In this document: positions 12,301-27,300 of the stretch, in pieces
Position numbering within the stretch: the stretch's first letter is position 1
Layout of the letters: each line of letters opens with the position of its first letter
DNA from: Archilochus colubris
Lineage: Eukaryota > Chordata > Aves > Apodiformes > Trochilidae
Assembly (NCBI GenBank): GCA_023079485.1
Contig: CM041091.1
Coordinates: 33,254,146-33,318,145 of the forward strand
Length of the DNA stretch: 64,000 nt
Direction of reading: 5' to 3'
Program-made: the position numbers and the translations under genes
The notes under the pieces: generated by a model
Told to the model about the DNA's origin: nothing
Database searches by the model: none
What the model saw: the letters and a program-made list of their open reading frames with translations, nothing else

Positions 12301-15300
12301 TTCAGCTGCAGCTCACACCACTTGGGCATAAAGAAGACAAACTTTTTCTGATGGACTCCCCGGGTGAAGGGCAGCAGGATGCAGAAGAGGAGCTCATCAT
12401 TTCCATCAAACTGGGGCTTGCTCAAAACCCCAGCAGCTGGCATTGACTCCTTCTTAAAATGACCTTGGTGATGTGTGACAGAGCACTGGAGGGTTTTGAG
12501 GCAGTGGATAAAGATGCCTTTCCCAGAGCTGTCAGCTACTGAGCTCTTCTGATGAGAAAACAGTTGTTCTTGCTCACAAGTTGAAGTGGCTGAGATATTT
12601 TTTTGTGGCTGGGAGGGATTTCTTAGGCTGCAGTTTCCATAGTATGTGTGTGAGTCAAAGAGGACAGAACAGCAACCCCAAACTTCTGGTGGGGAGCCAA
12701 ATGTTCTTCTGTTTGAATAGGTTCCACTTTGTTTATTTGTAGGTTTGAAGTGTTTCAGTGTAAGCATGAGTCTAAAAGGATTTCAGAAAGCATTAGGTGT
12801 GTATCTGGCTACCAGGGGCATCTGCAGCCACACTGGGATTGCTTTCATCCTGAGTGTTCCTGTCCAGAGCAGCTCCAGGACTGAGAGGTCCTGCTGTAAG
12901 GTCTTGGTGTGTCTCTAAAATGCTGATGCTGTGTTTAGTCCCATCTGGTCTCTCTCCTGGTGAATCCTACTACTGGGATGTGGAGGCAGGTGCAGGTCCT
13001 AATGTGATGGCAATAAATCCTTGGTTACAGCATTGCTGTTCTGGGGTGGTGCCTGCAGCATGGATGGGGAGGCAGTCCTTTAGTCAGTGTGTGTTGCCCA
13101 TTAGCAAGGTTTTTTTGGGGGAAAAAAACCCATTTCTTTGACAAGAGAGTCTTCAAAGAGTGCCTAAAGTAGGTCATTTTGAGCTCTGCAGGGTGGGAGT
13201 TGCTATTGCTAAAAAATCAGTGGACTTGGATGTAGCTGGAAAAGCACATTTTAATAAATATTGAGAGAATTACTTGGTTATGGTACTGCTGACATTTTTA
13301 GAAGTTTTGTGTGGGTTCAGCCTGATTTTTTTTTTTCTAGTTGAATGTATTCTTAAAATGATTTATTAACAGATTTTTATCAGTAAGTTTTGCAGCAAAC
13401 CAGGCCTCTGTTTACTGAACTGTGATAACTGAGTGATTTAACTGGGTCAGATTTGTGTCTTAAACACAGAAAATACAGTTTGGGTTTAAAACAACAGTTC
13501 CAGGGTTCCAAATTGCACCTCCCAAAGTGTTCTTCTGGGCTGAGGATTGGAAGAAGTTTCATGTTGGTGCTTGAGTATGTAAAACATTGGGATAACTGGA
13601 AGCTTTTATAGTCCAGGCATAATACCACCTGCAGCTCAGTGTGCTGATCTGGGAGCTGCTCTTATATTGAGATATAACCTGTAAGATGAGGGGTTTGTGT
13701 CTTATGTTTGTACAATAGTGTCTTCAAGCTTGGATTAAAGGAGAGGGGGAAAATATAAAGCAGTGTTGAGGAGAAGAAATAGAATTTAATCCTGCTTCAA
13801 GTGTTGGTGAGTGGGACAGTGGTAGCATTGAGAAAGGGCTGAGTAAATATAGTAAAAAGTAGAATGTTGGTGAACATTAGTGAAAGATTGATGTTGTTAC
13901 CTGTGCCTGATGCAGGACTGACTGTCTCTTGGAAAACTAATGGACCAGAAAACTTCTTTTAAGGCTTAAACTGCTTCCTCCAGAACACTTATGGCTCCTA
14001 ATTGAGAGGAGTAAGTTTGATACCTATAGGAAAAAAGCACAAATATTCTCCTTCCCTCCCCACCATTTCCAACATGTGTTATCCTATAAATTTAGGTTCC
14101 TATTGCACAAATGTGGGATGCAGTGTCCATAAGCAGAGCTTTTGGGTCTTCCTCTGTTCTGGTTTTCCCCGTTCCCATAGAGTTGTATATTTGATTTACA
14201 GAGAGAGTAAAATGTGATGCTGAGTCTTTAAAGAGAGATAACATCACATCAGGTGTGTTTCCTTCAGGTTATTTCTTCCAGAATGAAGGTAAAAATCAGT
14301 CTGGGTCCAGAGGATTCCTCTGGGGTGTGGGTGACATGGAATTTGTGGGGGTAGGAGCTCCCTCTAACAGAGCTCTAAGGAAAACCCATTTGGTGCTGGA
14401 AGGGGCTGATGATGGGAGCCCAGCTGGACACTGACTCTTTGTTAACATCAGTTCCTGAGCCAACTCTGTTGCTTTTCTGAAAGCAGCACCAGGCATGTTG
14501 ATTTCTTGCTGGTTTGGAGGAAAACACTTTTTCCCTTTTTTTTTAATGCATTCATTACTGTTTCACTTGCTTCTGTGGTTACATTTTTACATTAATTCTG
14601 GTGTGAGGTACAACTTGAGGAAAACTATCCTGGATTTCCAATTTCTGCAATAGCCTGGGTGTTGTGGGAGAGGGGGGAATGATGGTGGATGAGGCTCTGT
14701 GGCTCTTGGCAGGTCATTCTTCTCTCTGACTGCTGCTTAGAAGAAAGCAGAACAAGTGGCTTGGGGATTATTTGACTCTGGATTTGTGCTCTTCCTTTGC
14801 TCTTGGAGACAGCTTGATGGACTGAGAGACAAATCTGGTGATGGGAGGTACAAAGAAACTGAGTAATGTCTGATGTGTAAAAAGCCTCCAGTGCCTTCTC
14901 CTCTCTTCCGTAAGTTTTCCTGAGATGGCAACAGAGGAATTTGGATTTTGGTTTCCCTTGTAAAAATGCTGAGGTGGAAGAAGAGTAAGAAATGAAAACT
15001 TCTTCCTGTCACCCCATTTCCCCCTTGCTTTGGGCTTTTTGCTTCCATCATCAGTTCTGTATTGCACAGTGTCTTGCAGGGGGCATTTGTTTGCTATTTC
15101 CTCAGTAATGTGATAGGAGGTTTATTGTGTTGAACTGGATGTTTTTAGCCTTTGAAATAGCTGTTAAAATATAGCTGGGACATTGAGCTCCCTGCTATAG
15201 AAGGGCTCAGTAAAAGACACCCTCTTTGCAAAGTGATATTGGGTGCAATAGGCATCTGCTGCAAGAGCAAAGCTTGAAGCATTGGGCACCTTCAGATGGA

Positions 15301-18300
15301 GCCAAGATGTGTGGTGTGGGTTGTGTTGGTTGAAATCCTCATACAGATACAGCTGGGCTTTTCTGGCTCTTGTGTAGCAGCATCTGGAAGCTGAAATAAA
15401 TATTGTCACATCCTGTGAAGGTCCTGATGAACTGGCTGTGCCCATCACCCACAACCTGCCTTCTGCTCAACTTCTGCAAGAGGTGTTGCTCCCAACCAGC
15501 ACCAAGCTGGCAACTTGTAATTGAACGTTGGTGTCTGTGCTGTCTTTGACCATAATTATGCATAATTTATGGCCTGGAGCATTGGATGGAGCACGTCAGG
15601 GTTTGTCTGCATTGTGTATGTAACTCTAATAGAGTTTCTTCTAGAAGTTGGTTTTAGATTGAGCCTGTGTTTGGGGGTGTTTTCACTTGCTTCTATGCTT
15701 GGCAGGACAATTTTGAACTTCAGTGCTCAGTTTGGGACCTTCTCCTCATGTGATGCCAGTTGAAGTTGATGCTGTCACCTTCCTGTGCTTGGCCACCTGC
15801 TGCTGCCTTTGGTTTTCTCTGGTTTCTCTGATTTACAGAGAAAAAAAAAAAAAAGAAAAAGCACTGAGGTTCTGAGCAAGCTGAGCTCCTTGCAGGTGCT
15901 GCCTGAAGGATGGGGTGCAAGGGAAGGGGCAGGGATGGGGAGCTGGGGGCCCATGAGCCAGGGCTGGGTGTGGAGCTGTAGCACTGCCAGCTCTGGTCAC
16001 TTCTTATCTCTTGAAGAACCTTTGTCTAAAGACATGTCCTGACATTGACTCATAACCAGTTCTTACCCAGTTGATCCTCTGCCAGCACTGACCAGCAGCT
16101 GAACTCATCCCTCCTCCTCTCCAGTGTTTTAACTCTTTTCTTTCCTCCCAGCAGATACCTTGATGCATTTTACACATTTTCTAAGTTCTGCTCAAGCTTC
16201 GTGGTGGGGCTCTTGTGAATTGCAGTCACTGAAAAGCACTGAAAGCCTTTCTTCAGATGCAGGGTGGTGAGCACAGGGCATGCTCAGATGCTGTCCTTGG
16301 TGTGGGGAATGTTTGAGGATGTTGCCTGTAGGACACCCATAGCAGGAGCCCAGTTACCACTTCTTAGTGTCCCCCAGTGCCAGGGAACACTCAAGGGAAC
16401 ATCAAAACTCAATTCCTGACTGTGTGGTACCAGAGGACAAATGCCAGGACATCTGCCTATAGATCATGACTTCTGTTTGTCTAAATCAGCATCTTGCATC
16501 TCCAGAAGCTGCAGTGTTAGGTATGATTGCTTCTTGCATGCAGTGTGTCTCAGTTAATGGACTTCCAAATCGATTTTTAATATTAAAATGTTCTTGATTG
16601 TGCTTCTTGTTAGAATGCATTATGGCACATTGTTAATGCTGTTATAGTCAATAAGGATTTATTTTTTTTTTGCTTTAACACTAGTTACAGCTTTATCCCC
16701 TCAGCACTTAGTGGTGAGGCTCTCTGAATACAGATTAAGCAGCAAGGAGGAGGAGGGAGAAAGCTGCTAAGAGAGTGAGTTAGCATCATACTTCACTAGG
16801 ACCCTAAAAATAAAGTATCTGGCTTAAAAGGGGATGAGAGAAGGAAAGAACTTCAACTTCCTTCTCAGAAATCTTGGATGGGTCCAACTCTTCACTTACT
16901 TATTAAATCAGTGCAGAGAGGACAAGTGTGCATCCTGTTCTGTTATCCTTAACCTCTGCTCATGGGGTGCTTGTGCTTCTGGAAGGCAACCTGCCTCTTC
17001 CATTTGGGGATTGCTCTGGTTTTGTGAAGTTTCCTCAGCTTATTAATTCATGTTGAGCAGTGATAAGACACCAGCTGTGTTGCAGAACATATTGCTCCCC
17101 TGTGCTGCCATCTGTTCCACAACCTGACGTGCCTGCTTATGTTCACAGAGGCTTGGGTGGCCCTTTGCTCTTCCCAACCTCTGCTCAGCTGTGACAGCTG
17201 ATGCTCCACCTGTGCTGAGGTTCTTCTCTAAATGCAGAATTTATTCCTCTGCATGTTTACTGTTTGGGGTTTTGGTTTTGGTTTTTTTTTGAGCTTTTTG
17301 TGTCCTCAGTTGGGAAGAGGAAAGGCAGATTGTCATTGCAGGGATTTCAGCTTCAGGGCTGAAAATTGAGGTTTGAAGGCTTGAGGTTTTTCTAACCCTT
17401 CTCAGGTGTCCTGTGTGGTTCTTGAAGGAGAAACAGTGCTCCTGGGCTCATCTGGGAAGAGTTTCCAGATCAACCTTTTTGGAGGAGGGGGCAAAGGAAT
17501 GGTCTCCTTTCTCTAAAGGAAAATGAGAATAAATTCTCCCCATCTGCTTCAACTTGCTGGATTTAGTCTTGCTGGAGAGATACCTGCAGTAAGTCACCCT
17601 TGTGGGTTTAATTAGTAAAATGTAGTGGTAGTGGGGAGCAGCAGCCATGAGCTTGAGTTGGGTTCATGAGCTGCCTTTTCTTGGTTAACTTGGTGGTAAC
17701 CAGTCAAGCCCCAGAGTTTCTCCATTCTTTAGGAATTAAATCTTTCTGGGAGAGTTTAGGTGACAAAATAACTGAAATATTGAGGGAGAACTGTGAGCTG
17801 AACTCAGGAATGACAAAATACGAGGTGACTTCAGGAAGAGATACCCTTGGTTCACCCACACATGAAATAATTGTCTTTAACAAGGCTTGGGTGCAGCTCC
17901 TGACTTGTACACTGCTTTTTTTTCTTTTTTTCTTTTTAATTTTCCCTTCTCCACTACCCTCAGCTGTGAAAATTGGTAGCTTGTCAGTGTTAGCAAAGGG
18001 GACCATGGAGTCACCCTAGTGCTGAAGGCAACCACTGTCCTTGTAGAGAAAACAAGATAGAAATCCTTCAGGTGTCTTTCATTTCTAATACAAGAGAATT
18101 TGCTCTCACCTCTGCCTTTTTGGTCTGCTTTTATGGGAAAAAAACCACAGTTGTGACTATGGGATTTTTTTAAAAAAGGCAGTGCTGAGTGAAGGTGATA
18201 ATGTGTTAAATATCACTTTTAGTGTGGAATGAATAATACAGCTTTTAATGCAAAGTAATTCCAGGGAATATAATGTTTTCATAGCTTTCATACAGTCAGA

Positions 18301-21300
18301 AGCTTTTTCAATGTATATTGATGTTTTCTTTATTTGCTTTTTCCTTTTTTCCCCCCTCTACAACCTCTGTAATTCTTCTAGTGTTCCCCCCCCTCCTTTT
18401 CCCAATGCCTGAAGATGCACTTTGGTAGAGGGGTTTTGCTGTCCTTTAGCAGTAAGTGGGGTTTCACACAATTCCTGTCATGCCCTATTGGTTGCTCCTC
18501 ACTTGATCAGCTCCTGGAGATTAAAAGTGGCTCTTTCCCTGCCTACACTTCTGGCTCCTTTGCTCTTGGCCCTGCGGTTCCCATGTGCAGCTTTGTGGCT
18601 GCATTGGGAGGAGGAGAGGAGCAGGGAGAGCCTTGGTACCTGGGATGTGCTCTCTGACAGCACAGCTCATGTGGGGAGAAGCCTTGGGCTGTGCCAGAGC
18701 CTTCTGCAGCCTGGGACAGGGGACTTCAGGGTGGTTTTGTCATGGGGACTTTGTGTTTACTTTTTTTTTCCTCTTTCTTTCTTTCTATCCTTTTTTCTTT
18801 TTCTTTCCTTCTGTCTATTTCTTTTTTCCCTTTCCCCCCCTTTTTTCTTTTTCTTTCCTGGTTTCTTTTTTCTTTCTTTCCTTCCTGTTTTCCTTTTTTC
18901 CTCTCTTTCCTGTTTTCCTTTTTTCCCTCTTTCCTGTTTTCCTTTTTTCCCTCTTTCCTGTTTTCCTTTTTTCCCTCTTTCCTGTTTTCCTTTTTTCCCT
19001 CTTTTCTGTTTTCCTTTTTTTCCCTCTTTTCTGTTTTCCTTTTTTTCCCTCTTTCCTATTTTCCTTTTTCTCCCTCTTTCCTGTTTTCCTTTTTTTTCCT
19101 CTTTCCTGTTTTCCTTTTTTCTGCCTCTTTCCTGTTTTCCTTTTTTCCCCTCTTTCCTGTTTTCCTTTTTTCCCCTCTTTCCTGTTTTCCTTTTTTCCCC
19201 TCTTTCCTCTTTTCCTTTTTTTCCCCTCTTTCCTGTTTTCCTTTTTTTCCCCTCTTTCCTGTTTTCCTTTTTTTTCTTTCTTTCCTGTTTTCCTTTTTTT
19301 TTTCTTTCCTGTTTTCTGTTTTCTTCTTTCCTGTTTTCCTTATTTTGTCTTTTTTTCCTGTTCTCCTTTTTTTCTTTCCTCTTTCCCTTTTTTCTTTCTT
19401 ACCTCCTTGTTTCCCTTTTTCTTCCTTCATTTCCTCCTTGTTTCCCTTTTTCTTTTTCCATGGGAATTTCACTTGTTAGCCTCTCAGAGCTGACCCCCAG
19501 AGTTCCTGGACAGGTTTGCTGGATGCTCCTCAGCCCTTGTGTCACCCAACTGGTCTTTCAGACACCAAATCCATTTGCTGCTGGCACTGGGGACATCTCA
19601 GGAGCCACAACTGTTCTGGTTTTTTCTTTCTCAGCATCCCATCCCCCCAAATTGCTCTTTCCCTGTCCCAGAGAGTTTTAGCTTTACCTTTGCTTTGTTA
19701 GCAGGTTAAACACACAGCTGCACCTGAAATAGTTTGGAAGGCAGTGCAAAGTGTTCCCATAAAATGATCATCAAAGAACTGGGGCCCATAGGAGTGAGTC
19801 TGCAAATAGAATGGGCCCACCCCAGCTCTGGGTTAAAGAAGTCGTGGTTAAAGATGTTTAGAACTGGAAAATTTTCTTTTTCTTGGTTTATTACTGTGAG
19901 AAACTGTTGTGGTCATGCTCTTCTGCAGGCTAACATAAGTATAATTAGAAAATAGTCATCAGGTGAAGGGTTTTTTTATTTTGGTAGAGGTATTTTTCAT
20001 ACATACATATGTATATATTTATATTTAAATATCAATATTCCCTCCTCAGTTCAGGTCAGTAATTAGCACCTGATGGCTTCTTATCATCTTCTCTCTGAAT
20101 AATTGGTTCTTGCAGTGAAGCTCCTGTTACTTGACTAGAGGACAGCTGGTTTTAACTGGTCATAATGGGATTTTTTCCTGTCTGGGATGTCTGGTAGGAG
20201 GCATCAGGATTGCTCATTGGGGTCCTAAAGGTAGAAGGCTTGAGTTGGGTTCATTTTTGGATATGTTGAGCTCCCCCAGGTCCTCTGGAGACAGCTGGAG
20301 GGGTTTGAGATCTAAAGGAGGAGCTGAAGGAGGGAGTAGGGTGTGAACTCCAACCCCCCAGGTTTGGAGCAGTTAGTAGGGGCTGTGTAACTTTGCCTTC
20401 CCTGATATGTGCAAAAAACTGAAGAGGGAAAACTTCTGATGAGAGTTCCTGAGCAGAATTCACCATCCTTAACATCCCTCTGCTCAGAGCAGTTCAAAAT
20501 GTTAATTTTTCTTACTGGTTTATTTTGCAGAACTCTCTGCTCCTGCTCCATGGCTCTTAGGGCTTGGAAATAATTCTGTGCCACATACCTGGGAGGGAGA
20601 GTTTATCTCTCTTTAATAATGAACAAGTTAACAAACCCATGAAAACAGGAACAGCTAGCTTGGCTTGTTTTGATGTCAATAAAACTATATTACTTTCTAA
20701 AGCCTTCATTTAAATAGTATTGATATTAGTCTCTGTGATGCACTTGACCTTATTTCTTTTTACCCTGAAGATTCCTCTCTTCTTTTTATAATGCTACACC
20801 ATAAACTGTGTTTTCTCTCCTCCTCATTTGCACTCAATAAATTTATTTCTAAAGTCTTGTCTGGGGTGGTCTGAGGGATGCTGTAGAGGAAGGGAACACG
20901 ACAGCCCCTTGGTTGGTAGCACTGCAAGATGCTAACGTGTGAGAGGTAAAATGGGGTTTGATAAATTCTGGGGAGATGAAGTTTGTAATTCCTGGAGGCT
21001 GAAACTGAAGCTGGGGCTGTGGTTGGAGGCAGCAGTGGGCACTGTGCCCTGGCCTCGTGGTGGGATTACACCTCCTCACATGCCCACTGGGGTGGTTGGG
21101 CACTTAGGGCTAAAATCAGATTATCAGCTTTGAGATCAAGAAAGTCTTTTTCTCCAGTTAGCAGTTCTTATAGATGTCATTTGTCTTGCTGATCTGCTGT
21201 GTAATCCAGGCTCTAGTCTGCTGCTTAGAACCTCTTGGGATTTGGGAGATAATTGGGCAGGTTCTTTGTGGGACTGATGTCTTGTTGCCTTCATGACTGT

Positions 21301-24300
21301 GGCTTTTGGCCTTTTGCTGTAGGTTTTAAGTGTGAGGGGTTTTTTGGAAGTGTTTTGTGATGGGTAATGAGCTCAGCATTTACCATTAGTGTCCTGTAGA
21401 CTCTTTTGGCCTGAATATCTGTGAAGATTTCCTGCAAGTAGGGGAGGGTGCACTTAGCTACACATAATTTACCCAGATTTTAGTGTTCCTGTAATAATAA
21501 TTATAGAGTCCCACTGGAGCACTTCTGGCTGATGCTGCCCATCAACTGTTTCCCTGGAAGTTTCTGTAGAAAGAAAAGCAAGTGGCTCTCTGAGAAGTGG
21601 TAGAAAGTGTGTTCCAAGAGTGATTTCAGTCCCCAAAGAGTTATGAAAAATAGGAAGAAATTCCTAATCTCAGGTATTTTCAAAAAGTTATCCCTTGACA
21701 CTGGACATCTCTGCTTATCTATGTGCTGGGAATGTGAAGATGAGAGGTACATAGCTCATCATGGTCAAGGAGGACAACTACTTTGCCATCCCATTAGTTG
21801 TTTAGTGTATAGAACAACTTTTTACTTGATAACCACATTGGAGGGAGTAACTGGAGCTGCAGAACTGTGCAGAAGCATTTCCAGGTCCTCCTTTAGTGTG
21901 GCTCATGAACTTGAGTCCTGTGAAATAACTGGAGCTGTTGCCTTGGGTCACGAGGTTCTGCTCGGTACATTGGGGGATGCTGGGTTATTTCTACAAAATC
22001 CTTTATGAAAAGGTTGAGAAGGGCAACAATGAGTTAAATACCATGAAGAAACAAACATCCTGGAGGTGATGCTGTCTTCCAGGGGCTAACAGCAGTGTTT
22101 CCTCTTCCAGCTCTCTACAACTACGAGGCGAGGGGACCCGACGAGCTCTCCTTACAGATAGGTGACACTGTGCACATCCTGGAAACTTATGAAGGTAAGG
22201 TGGCCAAAGCTGCACATCAAAACATTGGTTTTGCAGTTGTATTACTTTTCTGTTTGGGGCTTTATCCTCTTCTCAGGTGACGAATTGCTGGCTCTCTTGC
22301 TAGAGGACAAAAGGGATTATTTCTAATGAAGGCAGAATGAAGCAGTGCTGGGTGTGAATGGAGATGTCTGTGGTCAATAGCTGGTGAAGAACCAGTTCTT
22401 TTTCTGGGGAAGATGGATGCTTGCACAGATTTATACAGATCAATTGTAGAATCTCTCCTGTGTTAGTGGAATGATGCTTTTTGGATGCCATTGGATAATG
22501 TAGAAGAGCCCTGCTGCTAAAAAGTTCAATCTGAATTTGAAAGTCACCTGGGCCCTAAATTATTTACGTCTCTTCTAAGCTGGGTACACGTGTTTAGTGT
22601 TGATTTCAGGCTTTTCAGATGCTTTGCTTGTTTGATATGAAGCTGTAGAAACATTACATGTACCAAAATCTTCCCTTCTTGATCCGTGTAAAAGGGGATT
22701 TGAGTGCTGAGTTTGCTAATCAACAGAATATGAAAATTGTCACAACATTTTTCAGCTTTTGCTTGAGCCAAGCAGAAGGCAGCTCTTTCAAATACATCCT
22801 TGACTTGAAATTTTATGACATGCTGCAGTTTGAAGAGGTTTAATTAGGATATAGCTAGACTGGCTTATTTTGTTGTTTCTTTTTTTTTTTTAATAACATA
22901 TTGCAACACTTTTTGTGGAAATGTGATTTAGTTTATTATATTGATTTAATTTGTTTCTCTAGACATTGATCTTTTGGTACATCTGTGTGATAAATTTGTT
23001 TTTGGTTTTGGCTTAATAGGATTATTTTTTTTTTGTTGTTATCTTAACTGAAACAACCAATGCTATTTCAACAAAAGTAACAAGCTCTGCTCAGCACTGT
23101 GCAAATGATTTTTCTCATTGTTCCTGGGCTGGCATTTTCTTCCCAAGTTCAGTTTGTTGCTGCAGAATCAAGTTGGACTCTCGAAGCAAAGTAATCTTCC
23201 CATTATCTGCTTTAATAAAAATCTCTAATGCCAGAATTTTGAATGCAAATGGAATGATTAAAATACTGCACAGCTTTGTGCTTTTTAAATACAAACCAGA
23301 TTTATTTCATGGATGTGGGAGAAACTTTGAATCCTGAACTAGGGGATGGGGAAGGGTATCAAATGGTGACAGGTGCCAGCCCAGTGGGACAGGGGAGATG
23401 ATTCACTTTTCCCCTGGATGTGGATAATGGAAAACCCTTCAGCCTCCTATGGTTGTTAGGCTTCAAGCACATGGGATGAGTTCATGTGAAAAGAAGTGCA
23501 AATGAGTTATGTTCTCCCCACGTTTTACACAATGATTACTCATTCCCTACCTGCTGTGATGGCAAATGAGGTCCCATAATTCTTCTCACTCTTGTTCCCA
23601 GAGCTCCTGTTATTAGGTAATTATTGGAACTTTTTTAATCTCCTGAGTTTCTTTCTACAAACCCTGTTTAGTTTGTGCCCCAGGGGGTTGGGAAGCATCT
23701 GCATGAAGGTCCAGGTGTGCACCTGGGAGCTGCTCTGCCATCAGTCAGGGTCGTGTCAGGCTGGGGTGGGATGAGCAGAAAAAACTCCTAATAACATGAA
23801 CACAGGGCAGAAAGTGATTTTGAACAGACAATAATGCCCTTTTGCTGAGGAGCTGGGATTCAGCCTCTCAAAGCTCTACCCTTTTCCCCTGGGTTTAAGA
23901 TTGTGGGGGGAAAAAGAAAATTGGCATCTTGCATCAGTTTCTTCAGTGTTATGGATTCTGCCCTTGTCATCCTCCTGTAGATCACTGCTGTTTCTAAGTA
24001 GTCATCTGCAATAACTCAAATTAGAAGTAATTTTGAAGACTTGGATGTTTCCATGGGGTTTGGAGGGGTGGATTGTGGTTGTGATTTCCTCCTCCTTCTC
24101 CTGCAGGTTTCAGTAGGGTTTCATGTTACTGCCATGCACTGGAATAGATTGCTAAATGGATTTATCTATTTAAAATGCTATTTTTTAAAAAATTTATTTT
24201 GTAAATTTTTATTCCTGACACACTTTAGTGATTTTAGTTTTAATCTAAGAAAACACTTTTTTCTTCTTTGAAATACAGGAAGATGTTTGTACAGATAATT

Positions 24301-27300
24301 CAGTGTGCAGATCCTATGAAGTCAGTCTCTGTTTTCATTGGGTTTGGAAATGAATATTCACCTTGCACTGTTAAATCTAATGGCTGCTTTCAGGAATAAT
24401 TGGTCTTGAAAGTCAAATGAATATTTAGTCTTTCAGGTAGCATTTCACTCAACTCTTGTTTTTTAGTTAGAAAAATCCCTCTTGCTCCTAATGTGAACCT
24501 GACTGAGACAGCCAAGCAGCAAAGCTATTTGACTTGATAAATACCCTTCATCTTGCAAGATTGTATTTCATTCATAGCAGATATTCCAAAACAAATGTTT
24601 GCTGTGTTCTGAATTAGTCCTTGTCTGTTCTTTATTTTCTTAATCCTGTTTCTTTACGTTGTTTGGTGGAATGGGCAAACAGTACATATGATGAATAAAC
24701 AGGGTTGATTAAGGTGATTAGCTATTAAATATCACAGTAAATAAGTCTCCAAAGCCAAGCTGGCATGTTTGAACAGCAGTTCATTTCTAGTGCTGCTCTG
24801 GAAAGCAGTTTGGGTTCCCAGATGAGTATTTTCCAGTAAGTTATTCCTGTTACTCTGGGAAGGTTTTGTTGTTGGTTGCAGTTTTGGGGTTTGTATTCCT
24901 TAATGTGGGAAATACCTTATCAGTGTAATAGGTGCATCTTCAAGTGAAACAGCAGCAAGTTTTTCCCTTTGTCTCTTTCAGCTTTAACAAAGTGATAAAT
25001 AATTCAGTGGTCCCTTTTCCTACGTGGATATTCACTTGGATGTTTGTTTCCAGCCAGCAGACCCCATAATATTTAAGGGAGAGGCTAGAAACCTTAATAA
25101 CACATCAATAAGCCACTAAAGGTCACTTCAGAAAACTATTTGTCATCAGCCCATTTTCCTCTTGGTGGCATTTTGTCTGAAATGGAATTGTCCCCTGAAC
25201 AGAGTGAGGAGGAGCTGGAGCTCTGTTCCAAAATGACAGCAGTGCTGAGGTTACAAAATTGAGCTAAAATGAGGTGGATGGGTGCCTTAGGACACCTGGA
25301 TGTCCCCAACAAGCACAGGAGCTCACACGTGCCTCTACACCTTGATTATTTCAGGGTGGAGGAGTAGATCTTCCTTATCTAAACCAGGTTGTACTGTACT
25401 TGTTTTAACTTGTGTAGTCTCTGGCAACAAACCACATTTATTGTGGTTTGAAGAAAAAAAAAGGACAACACACTGTTTTGTGACCTTAATTATTTCATGT
25501 GTGTGAGGGATGTGGTTGTTTTGTAGTGCCTGTGTGGAAGAGATTTGCCTTTCCCTTACAGATGAGAAGAAGAATGGAAGAATGGAAAGAAGAAATGGAA
25601 TATTTTTTGTCTTGGGTAATTTGTGGGAAGCAGGGGATCTTCAAGGTCCTTTCCAACCCAGACCATTCCATGATTTAAATTATATTGCTCTTAAAGGAGG
25701 ACGTTTGTGGCAGGACTGAGTGCCTCCAGTTGAGCTGGTGGGAATTTGCTCTCCTTGGGAATTGGGCTCCTCATGGCATTGCTACAGGCTTGGTACCCAG
25801 CAAGAAGAACATTGAGGTGGTGGCTGCCAGGGAAGAGCCTGGTTGGACTTTCCTGGCTGCATTGGGAGCTTTGAGATGAGCAAGAGTGTAACCAGTTTAC
25901 CAAAGCAAGTTTGGGCTGTTTTCTTACCTTTCAAACTCTTGCAGCTCTTGGGGCTGCAGTACTTCAGAAAGCAGAGATCACTGGGGAGGTGGCTTTGCCA
26001 GCTGGATTTTTATCTGCAGGTGCAACAGCATGGTGTTCTGAGTCAGCAGCAGCACAGGGGATGGGATGGGAGAAGAGGTGATGGAGATGATAGGGATGTA
26101 TGTCCTTCAGTTGGTACAGTGCATTTGGGCAGGGTTGTGGTGTTTATCAGTTGATACTCCAGAATGTCAAAATATTGGCTTTTTCACATAAAACTAAGGG
26201 AATAGAGTTCTTTAATAGGACTGAGGTTTTTCTGTATATCTGAGCACAGGTCAGAGGGAGTGGGTTAAGTGCAAGCAGAAATCCTTTGCCACGTTTGCAC
26301 CTGAGCCAGGAGCTGTGCATGGTCATTTCAGCAGCAGGTTTTGGTGGTATTCAACTGAAAATCAGGGAAATGCAATGAGTGAGAGGCCACTGCAGCCTCT
26401 GCAGGGAACCAGGCTGTGATGGGTGTTGTCAACAGGGTCAAGAAGACCTCCCTGCCTATGCCAGAGTGGTGGTGGAGGGTGGGCTTCTGGTACAGCATCG
26501 AGGTGATGAATCCCTTTACCCTTTGCTGCTGGTGAGCAGGCTGAAAAATTCCATGTCCTGGAGACTTCCATTTACATTTCTACATATTGGTGTTCCACCC
26601 AGGCTCTTGTCTTCCAAAACCTGGGGAAGACAACTCTGGTCACCCCAGGGCTTCCCTGGGGTGCTGAGCAGGAGGGAGTGAACAAGCCAGCCATGGCACA
26701 GAGAATGGAATATAAATTATACCACAGAATAGCTGTAACCAGTCAACCAGGAGGTTTTTGTGAAGTTAATGCTCTTGATTTGCTTTTGTTTATGTTGGCA
26801 AAGGAGTGATTAAAATTAAATGAAGGACAATTAAACATGTCATGTAAAATGCCATCCCTGTCATGCAGTCTCCCCCATCAGCTTGATCATTGCCACCCTA
26901 GTTTTTATAAAGTTGTTCTAGCCAGGGCATTAATCCCATGGAGAATTAATATCCAGGTGGGATGTGTGTGCATCTTGGTGAAGCACAATCAGAAACCACG
27001 TTACAGTCCTGGGGAGCTGAGGAGGAGCAGCTTGTAGATGCCATCCATGCACTTATGAATGCTTTTTCCTTTTTTCACCTTCTAGGTTGGTACAGGGGTT
27101 ACACACTACGGAAGAAATCCAAGAAGGTAAGTGCAGACTGAGCAGAGTGCTCATTTTTCTCTTGGACAGAGATGCATTACAGCACTGGCTGTGTTGTAAC
27201 ACATCTTGAGCATCCCTTAGAGTCCCAAATAGGAGCAATTCCCCATGTGCTCACTCATCTCTTGAAGTATGGGGGGGTGGTCTTAATCTGCAGTAAATGT

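Larger units (their letters stand above)
3312..22110 (+). other. DOCK1: DOCK1 intron 1 (18.8 kb)
   Basis: The longest intron in the window, as is common for first introns. Its first 300 bases still belong to the CpG island. It holds TG microsatellites, T-rich runs and the polypyrimidine minisatellite at 18757-19460. No internal gene, exon or recognisable transposon was found. The open frames in it are short or come from low-complexity repeats. Confidence 0.85.

Noticed and set aside
12291..12767. 158-codon minus-strand frame in intron 1
   Set aside because: Normal base composition, but I recognise no domain or motif. A few frames of this length are expected by chance in 64 kb, and there is no splice or promoter support.
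18422..19681. 419-codon + strand frame and overlapping 302/262-codon frames, plus a 138-codon minus frame
   Set aside because: They are translations of the polypyrimidine minisatellite (Phe/Ser/Leu/Pro or Lys/Glu/Gly only), open in several frames at once with no domain.
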